A stretch of DNA of 64,000 bases from Magicicada septendecula (Eukaryota > Arthropoda > Insecta > Hemiptera > Cicadidae), in assembly GCA_034769895.1 (NCBI GenBank), contig CM068372.1, positions 369,043,258 to 369,107,257 of the forward strand. The letters are read 5' to 3'. The stretch's first letter is position 1; every line of letters starts with the position of its first letter. A model generated the notes under the pieces. That model saw only the letters and a list, made by a program, of their open reading frames with translations. It was not told where the DNA came from and ran no database searches. Position numbers and translations under genes: made by a program. Below, piece by piece: positions 11,142-23,800 of the stretch.

Positions 11142-12410
11142 TAAGTAAAGGGTTTTTTCTTCCATCAGATACAGTGTGTGCGCGTGAGTGCGTGTGTATA
11201 AGATAGACGGTAATTTCAAACGACTCCTCGCTAACGGGCCAGTAGAATGGGTTCTTTGATAAGAACTTTCTAGGAAAACACACACACACACTATAACTCA
11301 CATGTACACGTACACACACAACACGCACGCGTGTAATTCCGAAGGGAGAACGACCTGCGGCCGGGCGAAATATTTATGCGTGTTCATGCGTTCGATCCTT
11401 GCACTGATAAGAGTAGTTTTTTTTTTGTTATTACTTCATTGTTTCTGTTTATTTCGATGAAACATAAGTGGCTAAACAAAGGAGAAACACTCGGTGTAGC
11501 GGAAGTTAATAAACAATAGCCTTAGCAACGATATTAACAAATTATTTATTCCCCTGTTGGTTCACAAAATTGAACGTCGCCACAGTTCGCATAGATTATT
11601 ACTTGCGTGCCTATGTTAATATGCAATTTTACAGACGTATTAATATTAATTACTGTTATAGTTTTTATTTTGGCACATTATATTTTTGGGCCAGGCCCTC
11701 GTGTACACATTGTAGAAGTAAATTTTATTATCCACTTCAAATTAAAGAGACCAGGTCGTAAAGGCTTGTCCCTTTAAATTAAACGGAATTGGCTTTGTCT
11801 TCTCCATCACACACAGTTATTTCAAATACTATTCAACGTGAAACTTTTTCCTCTGGAAGGTAAATTAATAAAGGATAATGTCAACCTTTATTGCACAATT
11901 TACTGATAGAAAAATAATTAAGCTGATTTTTGTTAAGAAAATCTTTCATAAACTAAAGAAAATGTTATTTCATTTTGAAAATATTCACATTAGGTTTCAA
12001 TCTTAAGTTTAGGTTTAGCATAAGCAATGTTATGAAACCAACATAAACAAAATGTCTCTACAACGTTTAAGCATAAAGTTATAGCCTATATGTACGAAAA
12101 ATATGCGCTTTCGGAAATCACGTTTAATACTTCATTTTTATTTCAAATAGGGCTACACCTGCACTTCTTTTTCACTACTTTCATATTTCTTCATTTTTGT
12201 CACACTGTTCTCTTTGCGCCTTTCCAGAATATTATTATTTACTCGCAGAATGCTTATTTTATCAAAAACATTCAAATATCGAAACAGTCACGTAAAGGGG
12301 CTTCAGTGAGTGTCGTTACATAAAATAACAAAATACAACATGATATGTGAAAACAAATTAGAGAATACAGTCTGTTTTAAGCATACAATATATGTAGACC
12401 TATTTATTGC
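11142..12410. other. AT-rich intergenic DNA with a CA tract, nothing recognised
   Basis: Contains a short CA tract at 11278-11290 and other CA/TG-rich patches. No coding sequence or known repeat was found. Confidence 0.45.
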
Positions 12411-12730
12411 GAGCTTTCGAGAGGTGGTGCTGGAGGACAGAAAGAGTGCCTAACGATTAGATTTTGAAGAGAGTGGAATAAAAACAGGTTTATGATTAAA
12501 ACTATTACGGAAAGGTAAAGAAGTATGGTTTGTAGTCTGCTACAGAATTCAGACTGGTTCACCACCATTTTACGGAATTATTGAGGGCCGTAGCGGGAGG
12601 GGAAGACACAGACAGGGGTATATGGATGAGATGAATAGAGGGAAGAAGGTATGTGGTCTGCCTTCAACAGAAGAAATTGCAAGACCACCGACCTCTGGGT
12701 GAAGGACAAGAAGAAGAAGACAAGATATAT
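12411..12730 (+). pseudogene. Non-LTR retrotransposon ORF2 C-terminal fragment with GAA-type tail
   Basis: The reading TGSPPFYGIIEGRSGRGRHR followed by QGYMDEMNRGKK resembles the extreme C-terminus of a widespread class of insect endonuclease/reverse-transcriptase LINEs (IEGRRGRGRPR...Y). It ends in an AAGAAGAAG tail near 12708-12722. A related fragment lies inverted at 16225-16470, sharing GACTGGTTCACCACC-type sequence. It is 5'-truncated with no catalytic domain. Confidence 0.55.
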
Positions 12731-12937
12731 CGCGACCAACAGAGCATTGTGCGCAATATTAGAAGCGCATGTTGTATTGACTTTATATAAAGGTTGGTTA
12801 TCCCAAATGTTGGTTACAGCGACTTCATTATAGTGCCCTCATATACACTAAATCCAACGGCAACACCGCAACAAACAAGCGCCTTTAATACCAATCAACA
12901 GGAATATCCATCCAAAACACAAAGACTTCACTAAACT

Positions 12938-12960
12938 AATCTAACCTAACCTAACTTAAC
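12938..12960. repeat. Short interstitial TTAGG-like tract
   Basis: TAATCTAACCTAACCTAAC is about three copies of CCTAA, the complement of the insect telomere repeat TTAGG. It is too short to indicate a telomere. Confidence 0.35.
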
Positions 12961-14508
12961 TTCACTATACAACGGGTCAACTTGGATGACAATGAGCGTA
13001 CTACTCGAAACGCGTCACATGTAAGAAAATCAATAGCCCACCGTTCACATTTAATTAACAAATCCTAATACAAGTGCTGTTTATACGTATTATTTTACTC
13101 GCTTGTTCATAATCTATCTCCTATAAGGAGCATACTGTGTTAGCTGAAATTGCTTCTATCTGCTATACTCCTATTTCACTAATATCTGCTTTTCACGAAT
13201 ACTTGTAAATATTGTATACTCGTTGAATTTAAACTCGTCGTTATATATTATTTAAAAAGAATACAAAAATAGTAGAAGAAAAAATAAATAGTGCCAGTTT
13301 AATTGATTACGTCATGCTACTACCGATGAAACCGTTGTTAGCAATTGAAAAATAACAATCGCAGACAATTAACTGTGGACGAGTTTAATCGTGCAGTAAC
13401 ATTCTTGTGTGACATTTATGTAACGAGCGGTTAATGAGATAAACGTGTCACGTGAAGCCGCCTAACGTGCATGTCATGTTACTACGGCATAGAGGTTATA
13501 TTGATGACGTTTGAGCGGTGCTCTAGATCGGAACCAAATCCGCGGAATTAGTCGCTGCAAAGAATAAGCAGTTTGGTGGCGTGTATCGAATGGGACAATA
13601 GTTCCGATAACAAATAGGTTGCCTCCCTCTCTCTCGCACACACACACGCGCGCGCGCGGCATCGCCAAATATAAATATATATTTTGGTTTTCTTTTTTCT
13701 GTAGCATAACAGACCTTTACAGGACCCTAGGTTCCTCCAGTATCCACTTATAAACAGATGTATTGTTTCTTACTAACAGTATTGTTGACATTAACGAAAC
13801 TACATTACAAGGACTACTGTTCGATGTCAGTTACAATGCTACGCACACGCCCAAACGAGTCACTAGTGCCAGATCAGCAAAAGCAGTGCGGGGTCTGAAC
13901 AACTACCAAAAAGAAAAAACAAAGGCAAAGGATGAACTCCCCTAGAATGGATAAATATTTACCCGTTTATAACATCAATGAGAGGACTAATGATCTTAGA
14001 CTATGGCAAAGAAAGGACGACCAGAACAACAAACTGTGAACGTAGAAGAATGGCGAGTAAGGTGGAAAATATTGCATTACGTCTTAGTGTGTACAAATTT
14101 CCTCTTCCATTGAGTTAAGTAGAACAAAGGTATAGGTGACTAGTACATTGAGTAGGTGAGAACAAAACATACAGTCGAGCAACACTCCTGGTACACGTCG
14201 TGTCGTTTGCCTTAAGACCTCAAAGTGCCTCCAAAACATTAATAAAGAAAATAAATAATAAAATAATAACAACAACAACAGGAAAAATGATGATGATAAT
14301 AATAATAATCATCATCATCCTTTAGCGTAACTGAAGTAGCGTATTAGAAGTAGCCTAAATAGGATAACATGCCTATGTGAGACATTCGGCACAGAACAGG
14401 TAGTGTGGCCAGCATTGCGCTTCACACAGGACCAGGCCGTGTGGACCTGGGGGGCGATTATACGCCGTTCCAAGTCGCATGGCACCTGAGGTATTGGGCG
14501 ACCATTAC

Positions 14509-14543
<35 letters not shown>

Positions 14544-16220
14544 AACTTGTCCGCACGCCAGGGATATGAATCGTCTACTGGGGCGTCCACTACGTAACTG
14601 CAACTTTTATAATATGAATTTTTTAACGAACGAGTTTAGCATACTTGTAATCTCCATAAAATTTTAAATAAAATGACACCAAACGCGACGTGGTTGTGAT
14701 ACACTTTAGACGTACAACTAAATCTAATTTAATATTCATTTTGGCTTTAGAAATTAGTGTTTTGCAAATGTTATTTAATTTTCGTTAATAATCACGCACA
14801 GTTCGATTTGTCTTTATCGTAATAAAGTGTATTATGTGTGTATATTGCATATATGAAATAAAATTTAACCCTGTAGGCTTCGAAGTGGTTCAACAACTTA
14901 CTCATCTTTAAATGTAAAATATTTTCCCGAAACTACCCCATGAGTCACAAACTTTGAGAACAACTCTTAATACGATTGCGTCCGTCTCGTTGTAAATCCA
15001 TGAATGTAAATTGTAAATGCATTTTTGTTTATAAATCATCAAGATATCAAACAACAAACTTATTACTTTACAATAAAATCTAAATCTTTATTAAGTACTC
15101 CAACTCTGCGTTTGCTTTAGACATCCTTAAAGTACTCACATTTATCGCAATTATGTGTTGTTTGCACTCATTTTTCTCACAACTTCAAGGAAATTACAAA
15201 AATTATACTTTAATTTTGATTATACCTAAATTAAAATTGTATACTTTTGAATTGGACCGTATACTTATACCTTAACAGCCCGGGTCGTGCCTGACCGGTT
15301 GTGGGTGTTCGTGCGATAGTAAGGATCTTCTAATCCCTTATAGGTGCCATCCGGTTGGAACACCCTATAGTTACAATTCGTGTTATCGAAAATCCACCCC
15401 GTCGTTTGGAGTCAAACGTCATTCCAGCTGATTTAACACGTTTTATCTGTAAAACAGTTTCAGCCGCACGTAATGCACACATAAAGTAAATATTTTAATA
15501 ACAAACTAATTGTGTTTTAATAACGACACAGCCGCCTGTTCAATCAATCACAGTTCTTATGACAAGTAAAAACGAATAAAACCCTAGTCCAACTTCGTTT
15601 GCGACGTATGCCGGAATTAATGTTATATGACAGTAGCTTATATGAAAACATAATTTATATACTGCAGCCTAGGCAGTGGTTTTACAACGTTTAAAAAATG
15701 AATTATGTTAGGTTATAATAAATGTATTGCGTAAATACACTATAGGAAAATGCACACACTTAACGGAGTGTGTATTAGAAGCGCTATTATGCAAAGAAAT
15801 AATAACTTTTTTTTCATGTACTACATAAAACTCTTCCGTAAGTTTAATATAAATTCATTCAAGTTCAATAATAAATATATTATCGTGTTTTTCTAATGGA
15901 ATTACACTTAATTCGTATCCACGAATATTTACTTTCACGTTGTTAAGCAATTGTCACATATCACAGTTTTTGCACACTATCAATTATTTTATATTTGACA
16001 ATCGTTTTTCACTAATAACATTTACTAAAAAGCGTACTGTATATGCATAGGCCTCATAGCATAATAAACAGAGTGGGAATGACAAAAGAAAACCAAGGTT
16101 TTATTTCTGTTTAGAGACTTAATAATTTTTGAATTTTAAAAGGACTTAGAAGGGGAGCCAGAGAATCGTAAAAATTAGAAGAAGTTTGAGTTCCAGTCTA
16201 CGCTTGAGTTTACAGAAGTC
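12961..16220. other. Gene-poor AT-rich stretch with CA microsatellites
   Basis: Holds (CA)n(CG)n at about 13638-13659, an (AC)n of about 33 bp at 14510-14542, and GAT/AAT runs at 14287-14318. Small open frames over these tracts are low-complexity artefacts. No gene or known element was recognised. Confidence 0.5.
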
Positions 16221-16224
16221 TGAC

Positions 16225-16470
16225 TATTAGACTTTTTTGAAACGGCTTGTAAAGGAGATGGGACAATTAAAACGGATTTGGAGAATAGCGTCTCTTCTTC
16301 TTCTTCTCAACCCAGAAATAAGTAGGTTGTAATTTTTTCCGTAGACAGGCAACACATACCTTCTTCCTTCTTTTATCTCATCCATGTACTCCTGTATGGG
16401 CCTTCTTCCTCCCACTACGCTCCTCGACCAGGGTGGTGAACCAGTTTGAATGAGGGAGTAAGTGACCAAA
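16225..16470 (-). pseudogene. Non-LTR retrotransposon C-terminal fragment
   Basis: Minus-strand reading TYSLIQTGSPPWSRSVVGGR then RPIQEYMDEIKEGRRYVLP is related to the fragment at 12411-12730, including the GSPP and YMDE blocks. A CTT run at 16291-16303, GAA on the minus strand, lies near its end. It is truncated with no catalytic region. Confidence 0.5.
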
Positions 16471-16495
16471 CATACTACTTCTCCTTCTCGCAATG

Positions 16496-17025
16496 GTTTC
16501 AGTCTTTTTTTTTCTTCTTCTCCTCTTCAAGAATTAGGTTATATAAACCTGTTCCGGCACCCATCTCTTCCTCAGACGACCCATTTCTTTTCTACCAGTA
16601 GCTTTATAGTTCAGTGCTTTGCTTTCGACAATCGATCCTCTATCATCCTTTGCAGATGATACAACCATCGTCAACTGTAAACTGAAATAAATTCATTAAG
16701 TCCTATACTTCGAGTTTTGCTCTGATATCTTCATTACTTATTCCATCTTGCAACGTATAATTTAAAATATTTCGAAAAAACTGCATTTCAGCACTCTGAA
16801 TGTTGTCATGACCAACGCCTCGCTCGCATAAATCAATGTGGGTATTGCAATTGTCTTTAAAATTTAATCCATGCTGTTTCAAATATCTCGGCTGTGCAGT
16901 AAGCTATGAATCTGAATATGATATAAGAGAAAAGATAAATAAATTTAGGAATATTTGTGGTACGATTTATAGAAATCTTAGAAAAAAAGACACAGCACAA
17001 GGTTTGAATTTTATGTTTTTAAACA
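16496..17025 (-). pseudogene. LINE 3' end with an inverted 5' segment
   Basis: From about 16496 to 16866 the minus strand carries the C-terminal coding tail also seen at 22126-22610 (shared sequence around GGTTATATAAACCTGTTCC and TTTCAGCACTCTGAATG). From about 16867 the orientation flips: the plus strand reads FKYLGCAVSYESEYDIREKI, the conserved YLG segment just upstream in the element, ending KDTAQGLNF. In the uninverted copy at 22500-22580 the same blocks run on in one orientation. This is the structure expected from twin-priming reverse transcription. Confidence 0.65.
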
Positions 17026-18190
17026 GAAACTTTTTTTCATACACTCTCTTCAGTACCTCATCATTAGGAACTCCTTCTGTCTACGGTATTCGTACACTAG
17101 CGTCACATCTCGAAAGCGTCAAGCTTCAAGGCTCATTTCCAATTTGTCAGGATCCAGGATTCTGAACCATATGTGTACAAGAACCATGCTCCAAAAGAAA
17201 CGTTTTATGAGCTTCTCCCTGGTTTCCAGAGACACGTTTCTGGATGTCCTCTTAAACAATACTCCTTAACTGCTTGCGCAATTTTACATAATTGTTGCGT
17301 CTCTCATCTGATGTAATGCAGCTCCCAAGATATTCAAAAGTATTGTAACGACAATCGTATCGAACCGCGTAGAATAGCCGAGAGCGTCCCCGACCCGTCC
17401 GCCGCCTAGTGTGGCAGGTGTTGCTTCAGTCAAGGCCGCGTTCAAGTTTGTTCTAGACTCTTCAAGAGGCCACTTGAGATACGCGTTAGCGTCAACATTA
17501 AGTGCCGTGCACTTTGAGGACGGAAAATTTTTCTAGAAGGCGTGCGCTACCTACAAAAAACCATAGCAGCCGGCTTATGAGTTCAGTGGTGTTGAGCGAT
17601 TTATTTAGTCCGGATCGAGTGTTTGTAGCGAAGTGTTGTTGCGTTCTAATTAGTGCGGAATTCTTTGTAGTTGACATTATTATTGCGTGTGGACAATTTT
17701 TACTTGAATTGTTGTAAGAGACTATCTTATTGATTACAAATGATTAATTGTTATAATTAAAGCTGGTTATTAGGAACTTCATTGGTGTCTTGTGTATTGT
17801 GTATGTGTACTGTGTGTGTGTCTTGTTTTCCACTGTACCATACGACGATCAGTTAGACCGTCGTAACAGTATCAACTTGCACTCGCTTCCCAACGTCCAA
17901 AACATATTTCAGCCTTTTGTTTTCCATGTCTTGAGAATTGCATGGCTTTTGTTTCCTTATTTATTGTCGTGGTGTGTATCGTGTAGAACGTTGGCGCAAG
18001 ATAACCAGGGTCCCGAGAATAGGTAGTAGGATTACTACGACACAGCACAGTGTTTACACTGGCACACTTACATTTAACGTTTCCTGTCAATAATTTATTT
18101 CACAGTAATAACAATTTTAGGGGAAACATTCAGAACTTCAAATTTGTCATTTTAATTGCGTGGATCACGCTGTGTGGGAAATGAGTTGTC
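17026..18190. other. Unassigned DNA with a GC-richer patch
   Basis: About 17340-17720 is richer in G+C than its surroundings and includes a 71-codon open frame at 17502-17717 that matches nothing I know. The patch could be an old element or a host exon or promoter. The sequence does not decide. Confidence 0.3.
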
Positions 18191-18199
18191 AAGGAGAGT

Positions 18200-18740
18200 A
18201 AATTGAGAAAAGATTCGTCGGGGGCTAAAAAATAAAACTGCAAAACACATCAAAAAGAAATTTTACGAAACAATGACAGCTATTCCCACATCCCTGTACA
18301 CAAGGGAAATATGCATCCTCGGTAAAAAAAAATAATAGTAATAACAAGATAATTCAAGCTGCTGAAATAAAATCTTTAAGAAATATTGGCCTACAGAAGT
18401 ACACTGCCACCTAGATATTTGCACAAAAAGGTTAAAGACAATAACGGGATACTTAAGATCACCAGTGGCAACTTTTAAAATATGAAGCTAATGGAATAAG
18501 AGATGTTGATACTGAGGGGAATGGGTTCCGGAACAGATTGACTAGGGCCTAATCATTAAACTAATGGAGAAAAAGAAGAACAAGAAGAAGAAAAAGAAGA
18601 ACAAGAACAAGTACAATAAGAACAAGAACAAGAAGAACAAGAACAGGAACAAGAAGATGTTGATAGATCGAGGTGATGAATTCCGGAGGTCAACTAGGGC
18701 CTAATCTTTGAACTAATGAAAAAGAAGAAGAAGACTATTT
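18200..18740 (+). pseudogene. LINE ORF2 C-terminal fragment with two successive purine-rich tails
   Basis: The reading KKFYETMTAIPTSLYTREIC then IIQAAEIKSLRNIGLQ matches the conserved RT C-terminal region (FYKTM..PTLLYGSETW...IQAAEMRFLR). Downstream, a tail block at about 18506-18575 (GGGCCTAATCATTAAACTAATG) is followed by purine repeats and then a second, related block at about 18657-18735 with another GAAGAAG tail. Several stops and frame changes are present. Confidence 0.6.
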
Positions 18741-19498
<758 letters not shown>

Positions 19499-20370
19499 AC
19501 AGAGAAAGAGTGATTTAAAAATAAATCATCTGAATTGTTGGCCGACAACAATGGCAATGAATACACTCACCATTGTTGGCGGAAAAAATACACAATAATG
19601 GAATAAAAATAAAATTTTACAGCTCGTTTTTTTGTAAGGTTGGTCTGCAGTTGGGACACAATAATTAATACTAATAGTGTCGAACCACTGTTTACTTTTA
19701 AATATATTTATTTATTTAAACTACCAGCTGATGATATTGCGGCCAACCGACACAAGAAGATTGCACTGAAAATAATATAATTACAGTCATTTCCAAACAG
19801 GAAACAATCTTCACTCATTCCTGTCTCTCTCTCTCTTTCTTTAATATCTTAATTCCTTTAACCTTTTACTGAATTCTGTTCAGTAGTTTTACTTTAACTA
19901 CTTTTAACTTTTTCCACTCAAACAGATTAATGTAAATTCTAATTCGGTACGTACGAGCGACGCGAAATGAAGAGAATCTTGTTCAATGTAGCGGACAAAA
20001 ACCCGCTATTTTGAAATTTCTCTTGCTTCTACAGAGTAAAAATTAATAGTTAGTTATTAAATCGTCAAGTCTGCTGTCAGCTGTAGCTTTTTATATATAA
20101 TATGTTTAATTTCTTGCGTTAATCTGTGGGGGTAAATAGTTTTACAATAATTAATACTTCAAAGATGAGCTGAAATAGTATCCGAAAAACTGTAGCGTAG
20201 CCTCGTAACCCGTTTTCCTTTGACCACCGGGGGGGCTGTGTAATAACACTACTGTTTTACTAATTTCAGCAAATACGTGCAAGACGTTATCACTCATTTT
20301 GCAGACACTTTAAAAACGGATGATTTAAATAGTAATGTTGATTAGTCTTTTTTTTTTTTTTTTTTTTTTG
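19499..20370. other. Intergenic DNA, nothing recognised
   Basis: AT-rich sequence with a T run at about 20348-20369 that abuts a hAT-like end. The strand from about 20195 has a TAGCGTAGCC string that might be the other end of that element. Confidence 0.35.
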
Positions 20371-20424
20371 AAGCCGACTTGACCCCGGAGTCCCCCCCTA
20401 ACCGAATTCTAGACACGCCGCTGA
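20371..20424 (-). mobile_element. hAT-like element end
   Basis: On the minus strand this begins CAGCGGCGTGTCTAGAATTC and runs into a G-rich block and a CGGGGTC...GGCTTC segment. The terminus at 45767 has the same layout (CAGTGTCGTATCTAGAATTT), so the two probably belong to one family. Confidence 0.4.
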
Positions 20425-20479
20425 TACGAGTTGCTTTCTTACTGCAACCTTAGGCCAAAATAGCAGACCTATTGTACTG

Positions 20480-20860
20480 TTATAGTGATGAGCATTGTAT
20501 TATAATGATATAATATTCTATAACTGGCACATGCGCGCGCTCGTACACACATACAAACAAGTAACCAGCAACAATAATACACATTTAAATTACAAGTTAG
20601 ATTTTATTAACCGGAGGCAGACTCGTAGTGAAACAGTGTCGTTAGAAGACTAAATAATCTAACGTACAATCACGAAAATTTTACACGCACACACATACAC
20701 ACTACCCGTCTGCGGTTAATAAAACGTAACTTGTAATTTAAACGTGTATTATTGTTACTACTAGTTACTTGTTTGCATTTTTGTGTACGGGCGCGCATAC
20801 CCGCCTGCTATAGAGTATTATACCATTATAATACACTGCTTATTATTATATAATAATTCC
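20480..20860. repeat. Foldback element with about 150-bp inverted arms
   Basis: Left arm about 20480-20635 and right arm about 20707-20860 are imperfect inverted repeats, sharing AATTACAAGTTAGATTTTAT and the complementary ATAAAACGTAACTTGTAATT at their inner sides and TTATAATG-rich outer ends. A loop of about 70 bp separates them. There is no coding sequence. It may be a MITE or foldback transposon. Confidence 0.6.
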
Positions 20861-20916
20861 TACAATGTTGACGCTGGGCGTGAAAGTCTAATGAATTTTA
20901 AAATCTTTGTATTTTT

Positions 20917-20960
20917 ATCTGACGCAAGTTTCGCAGAATATATCTGTATCATCAGAGGTT
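20917..20960 (-). ncRNA. Hammerhead-like ribozyme motif, family 2
   Basis: Minus strand: ACCT, CTGATGA, an extra T, a CAGA/TCTG stem II hairpin, GAAA, ACTTGCGT as a minimal stem III, then C as cleavage nucleotide and AGAT. The catalytic core is intact; stem I has one mismatch. Flanking sequence resembles the copy at 50319-50362. Confidence 0.55.
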
Positions 20961-21253
20961 TCTTTATGAATTAACGAGTAATCGATTTGTTTTGATTTAA
21001 ATTATCGATTGTTGTAATGTCTGGTTACGTTGTCAGCTATTTTGATGGTCAGTTGTTTACGACTGCAACCACGGGAGGAATCCTTCTTTGCTGTAATGGT
21101 GAGTACTGTTTTGGTATTATTATTATTATTATTATTATGTTAGCACTATATTTGTATAACTAAGGTTTGGAGTTTTGACGATATCTATTTGTTATATTTA
21201 TCTTTTATTTTATTTATCTTTTTGATAGATTCATCTTTGTATTAACTTATTGT

Positions 21254-21303
21254 TCGCCTGAAGACGACCTCTGATTCTATAGAGGTCGAAACGTTGTGTT
21301 TAT
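21254..21303 (+). ncRNA. Hammerhead-like ribozyme motif, family 6
   Basis: CTGAAGA at 21258-21264, an extra C, then a perfect 7-bp stem II (GACCTCT/AGAGGTC), GAAA, the self-complementary ACGT and a U at the cleavage position. Stem I CGC/GTG is short. Position 7 of the core is known to tolerate any base, so CTGAAGA fits. Confidence 0.5.
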
Positions 21304-21355
21304 TGCGCCATCGATTGATAATAATTTTAAAAATCGCATGTTATTTCCTGACAAT

Positions 21356-21635
21356 TTTTCTTAACATTATTGATAATAAATTATTAATGTATAATTATTA
21401 ATAATAAATATAATTAATTCTTATAATTATTATTGAATTAATTATTAAATATTATAATATAATAATAACAAATATAAATACCAATAATAAATATTATAAT
21501 TATTTAAATTAATTATTATAATTAATAAATATAATTATAATTATTAGTAGTTATAATAATTATTAATAATAAACATTTTATTGTTAATACTTATTAATAA
21601 TTATAATTATTAATAATACATATTTTATTTTTCAC
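21356..21635. repeat. AT-only low-complexity tract
   Basis: About 280 bp of irregular TAATTATTAATAAT-type sequence, nearly free of G and C. Confidence 0.9.
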
Positions 21636-22120
21636 AAGAATGTATTTTGTATATAATTTGTGTTATACCGTTTCGACGGTAGGCTACTTTTTATTTTCAT
21701 CTTCAAAATATATATGAGTAAGTGTGTAATACAAGATTTAAATTTGAATCACTTCTATTATAGCCTACTGTAATATTAAAATGATTAATTGATTTATTTT
21801 CCGTAGTAGATATAGGTGTTTTGATCGACGATGTTTATTGGAGATAAAAACCAACCGGCGTGCGGCGCTGGCTTTTGGTATCTATGGATAACCTTTGGCC
21901 GATCGCAGAATGGTCGCACAGTACCGGCGGTGCATCTTAAGAATGCACGACTTGTCAGCTGTCTATTATGGAACGAAAATGTAGGGGAAAAGGAAGAAAA
22001 GACTGAACACAAATATACTCGTATTTGAAACCGTGTGGCGCAAGAGCGTACGATATAAGTAAAGGAACTCGAAACATACATTTGCCAGCATAAATGGATT
22101 TAGTAAGGCGAAGCTGCAGG
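21636..22120. other. Unassigned DNA with a GC-richer patch
   Basis: About 21830-21960 is GC-richer and open in more than one frame, but resembles no known protein. No repeat family was recognised. Confidence 0.3.
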
Positions 22121-22125
22121 AGAAC

Positions 22126-22610
22126 AATACATAAAGAAGAATCTTCTTCTTCGTCTTCTCTTCTTCAAGGATGAGGTTATATAAACTTGTTCCGGCAACC
22201 ATCTCATCCTCGGACGACCCGATGGAAAGATCGTCCATGGCATTATAGTTCAGTGCCGCCTTCGGCAATCGATCCTCTGTCATCCTTTGCAGACGATCCC
22301 ACCATTGTCTTCTGTAAATTGAAATAATTTCATTGATGTTCTTTACTTCGAGTTCTGCTCTGATATTTTCGTTCCTTATTCTATCTTGCAATGTATAATT
22401 TAAAGTATTTCGAATAAACTGCATTTCAGCACTCTGAATCTTGTCGCTTTCGTTTTTTGTCATGACCCACGCCTCACTTTCATAAATCTTCGTGGGTATT
22501 GCAATTGTCTAATAAAATTTAATCCTTGTGCTGTGTCTTGTTTTATTTCTAAGATTTCTATGAATCGTACCACAAATATTCCTAAATTTACAAGAAGAAG
22601 AATAAAAGAG
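22126..22610 (-). pseudogene. LINE ORF2 C-terminal fragment, uninverted copy
   Basis: Minus-strand reading KIQSAEMQFIRNTLNYTLQD then RIRNENIRAELEVKNINEI, IYRRQWWDRLQRMTEDRLPK and AALNYNAMDDLSIGSSEDEM is the standard C-terminal tail of this class of endonuclease/RT LINEs. The open run is about 120 codons. The element ends in GAAGAA repeats at 22126-22165 on the minus strand. It matches the 16496-17025 fragment but keeps the original block order. It is 5'-truncated with no catalytic RT motif. Confidence 0.75.
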
Positions 22611-23209
22611 GTAATTAAGGATATTATTAAACAAGGAATGAGTAGGTGCAGAACAGAGTCAGCTTGCCTACTTGGGACACGCAAAAGTACTGGCAGTGTG
22701 TACGGCGTCTGCGACGAATACTGGAAAGGAAAAGAATAAAAATACGGACAAGAAGAAGCTGCAGCGGTAGGTTTGATGATTTCTTAGAGACAAGGAATTT
22801 GGAAGAATATAGTGTGTGGAAAGTGAAAACAAACAGCGTTTATAAGCTTACAAATACATATAACAGTTTCTTGCTGCTATACACTAATAAACAATACATA
22901 AATCTAAATGTTTGATCAAAACGTTCGCGCAATTTTCGGATTTCCATTTCTAGTACTGTCCGATACCAAAAAATGTTTCTTGTTTTTGTAATGTTGGAAC
23001 AGCCGCCTGTTACAACTGTCCAAGTTGTAGCTATTTTGGATGCACAGTTTAGATTTGACAGCTAATCGAATACATTATGTAAATTATGTTTTGGCGTATT
23101 AGGCGAGTTTTCTAACATTCTAGATTACAAGAGTGAAGAGCTTGCATTAAATCTTACGTACAGATCGCGATAAACTTTTGTTAAACGGGAACATTTTGCA
23201 AAGGTTTTA
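22611..23209. other. Intergenic DNA, nothing certain
   Basis: May include the eroded start of the mariner relic that follows; the sequence around 23020-23080 (GTAGCTATTTTGGATGCACAG) reads QVVAILDAQF. No firm assignment. Confidence 0.3.
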
Positions 23210-23460
23210 AATGAGTCTAGTATGGATGATCGAGCGGTTTAAAAATCGTACTAAAGCCGCAAAGACTGATGCCAATAGGCTGCAGATCGTGATACTACGG
23301 TGAAGATTGTCGTATTGTATTCCATGAATTTTTATCACTAATTGCTACCATCAGTAAAGAGTACTTCTGGAGCATTTTGCGTCATTTTCTTAACAGTGTT
23401 TGTTGCAAACAGCCACATTTAAAAGGATAATTTAAGAAAATTGTACTATGCACCAACACA

Positions 23461-23491
<31 letters not shown>

Positions 23492-23800
23492 CTCATTCTT
23501 CTTCAAGAATTTTACCCAAAAGAATCATCTCCCGCCGTATTCAACCAGATATGTCCACCTGCGATCTTTCCCTCTTCCCTAAAATAACACAACATGAAAT
23601 TAATAGATTTCGCGACTGCTGAAGACGTAAAACGAAAATCGCTGAAGCCTATTTTAAAAAGTGCAAGACTATTGAAGCTATTTCACTGTTTGGAAAACAA
23701 AAAAAATTAGCACAATTTATTGTGTCGTACCCAATAGACACCACTTTGAAGGGGTAGATAAAAATATAGTTAGATAAAGACATCGTGTTTCAGCTAAATA
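23210..23800 (+). pseudogene. Mariner-family transposase relic
   Basis: Scattered in-frame blocks follow mariner order: WMIERFKNRTKAAKTDANR, then FHEFLSLIATISKEYFWSIL with RHFLNSVCCKQPH, then PDMSTCDLSLFPKI in the place of PDLAPCDFFLFPKL, ending near SYPIDTTLKG. A (CA)n tract at 23461-23491 interrupts it and stops are frequent. TIRs were not identified. It is much older than the element at 671-1602 and of a different mariner lineage. Confidence 0.6.

Noticed and set aside
12938..12960. Telomere or telomere-proximal location
   Set aside because: Only about three TTAGG-like units; such short tracts occur by chance and inside chromosomes.
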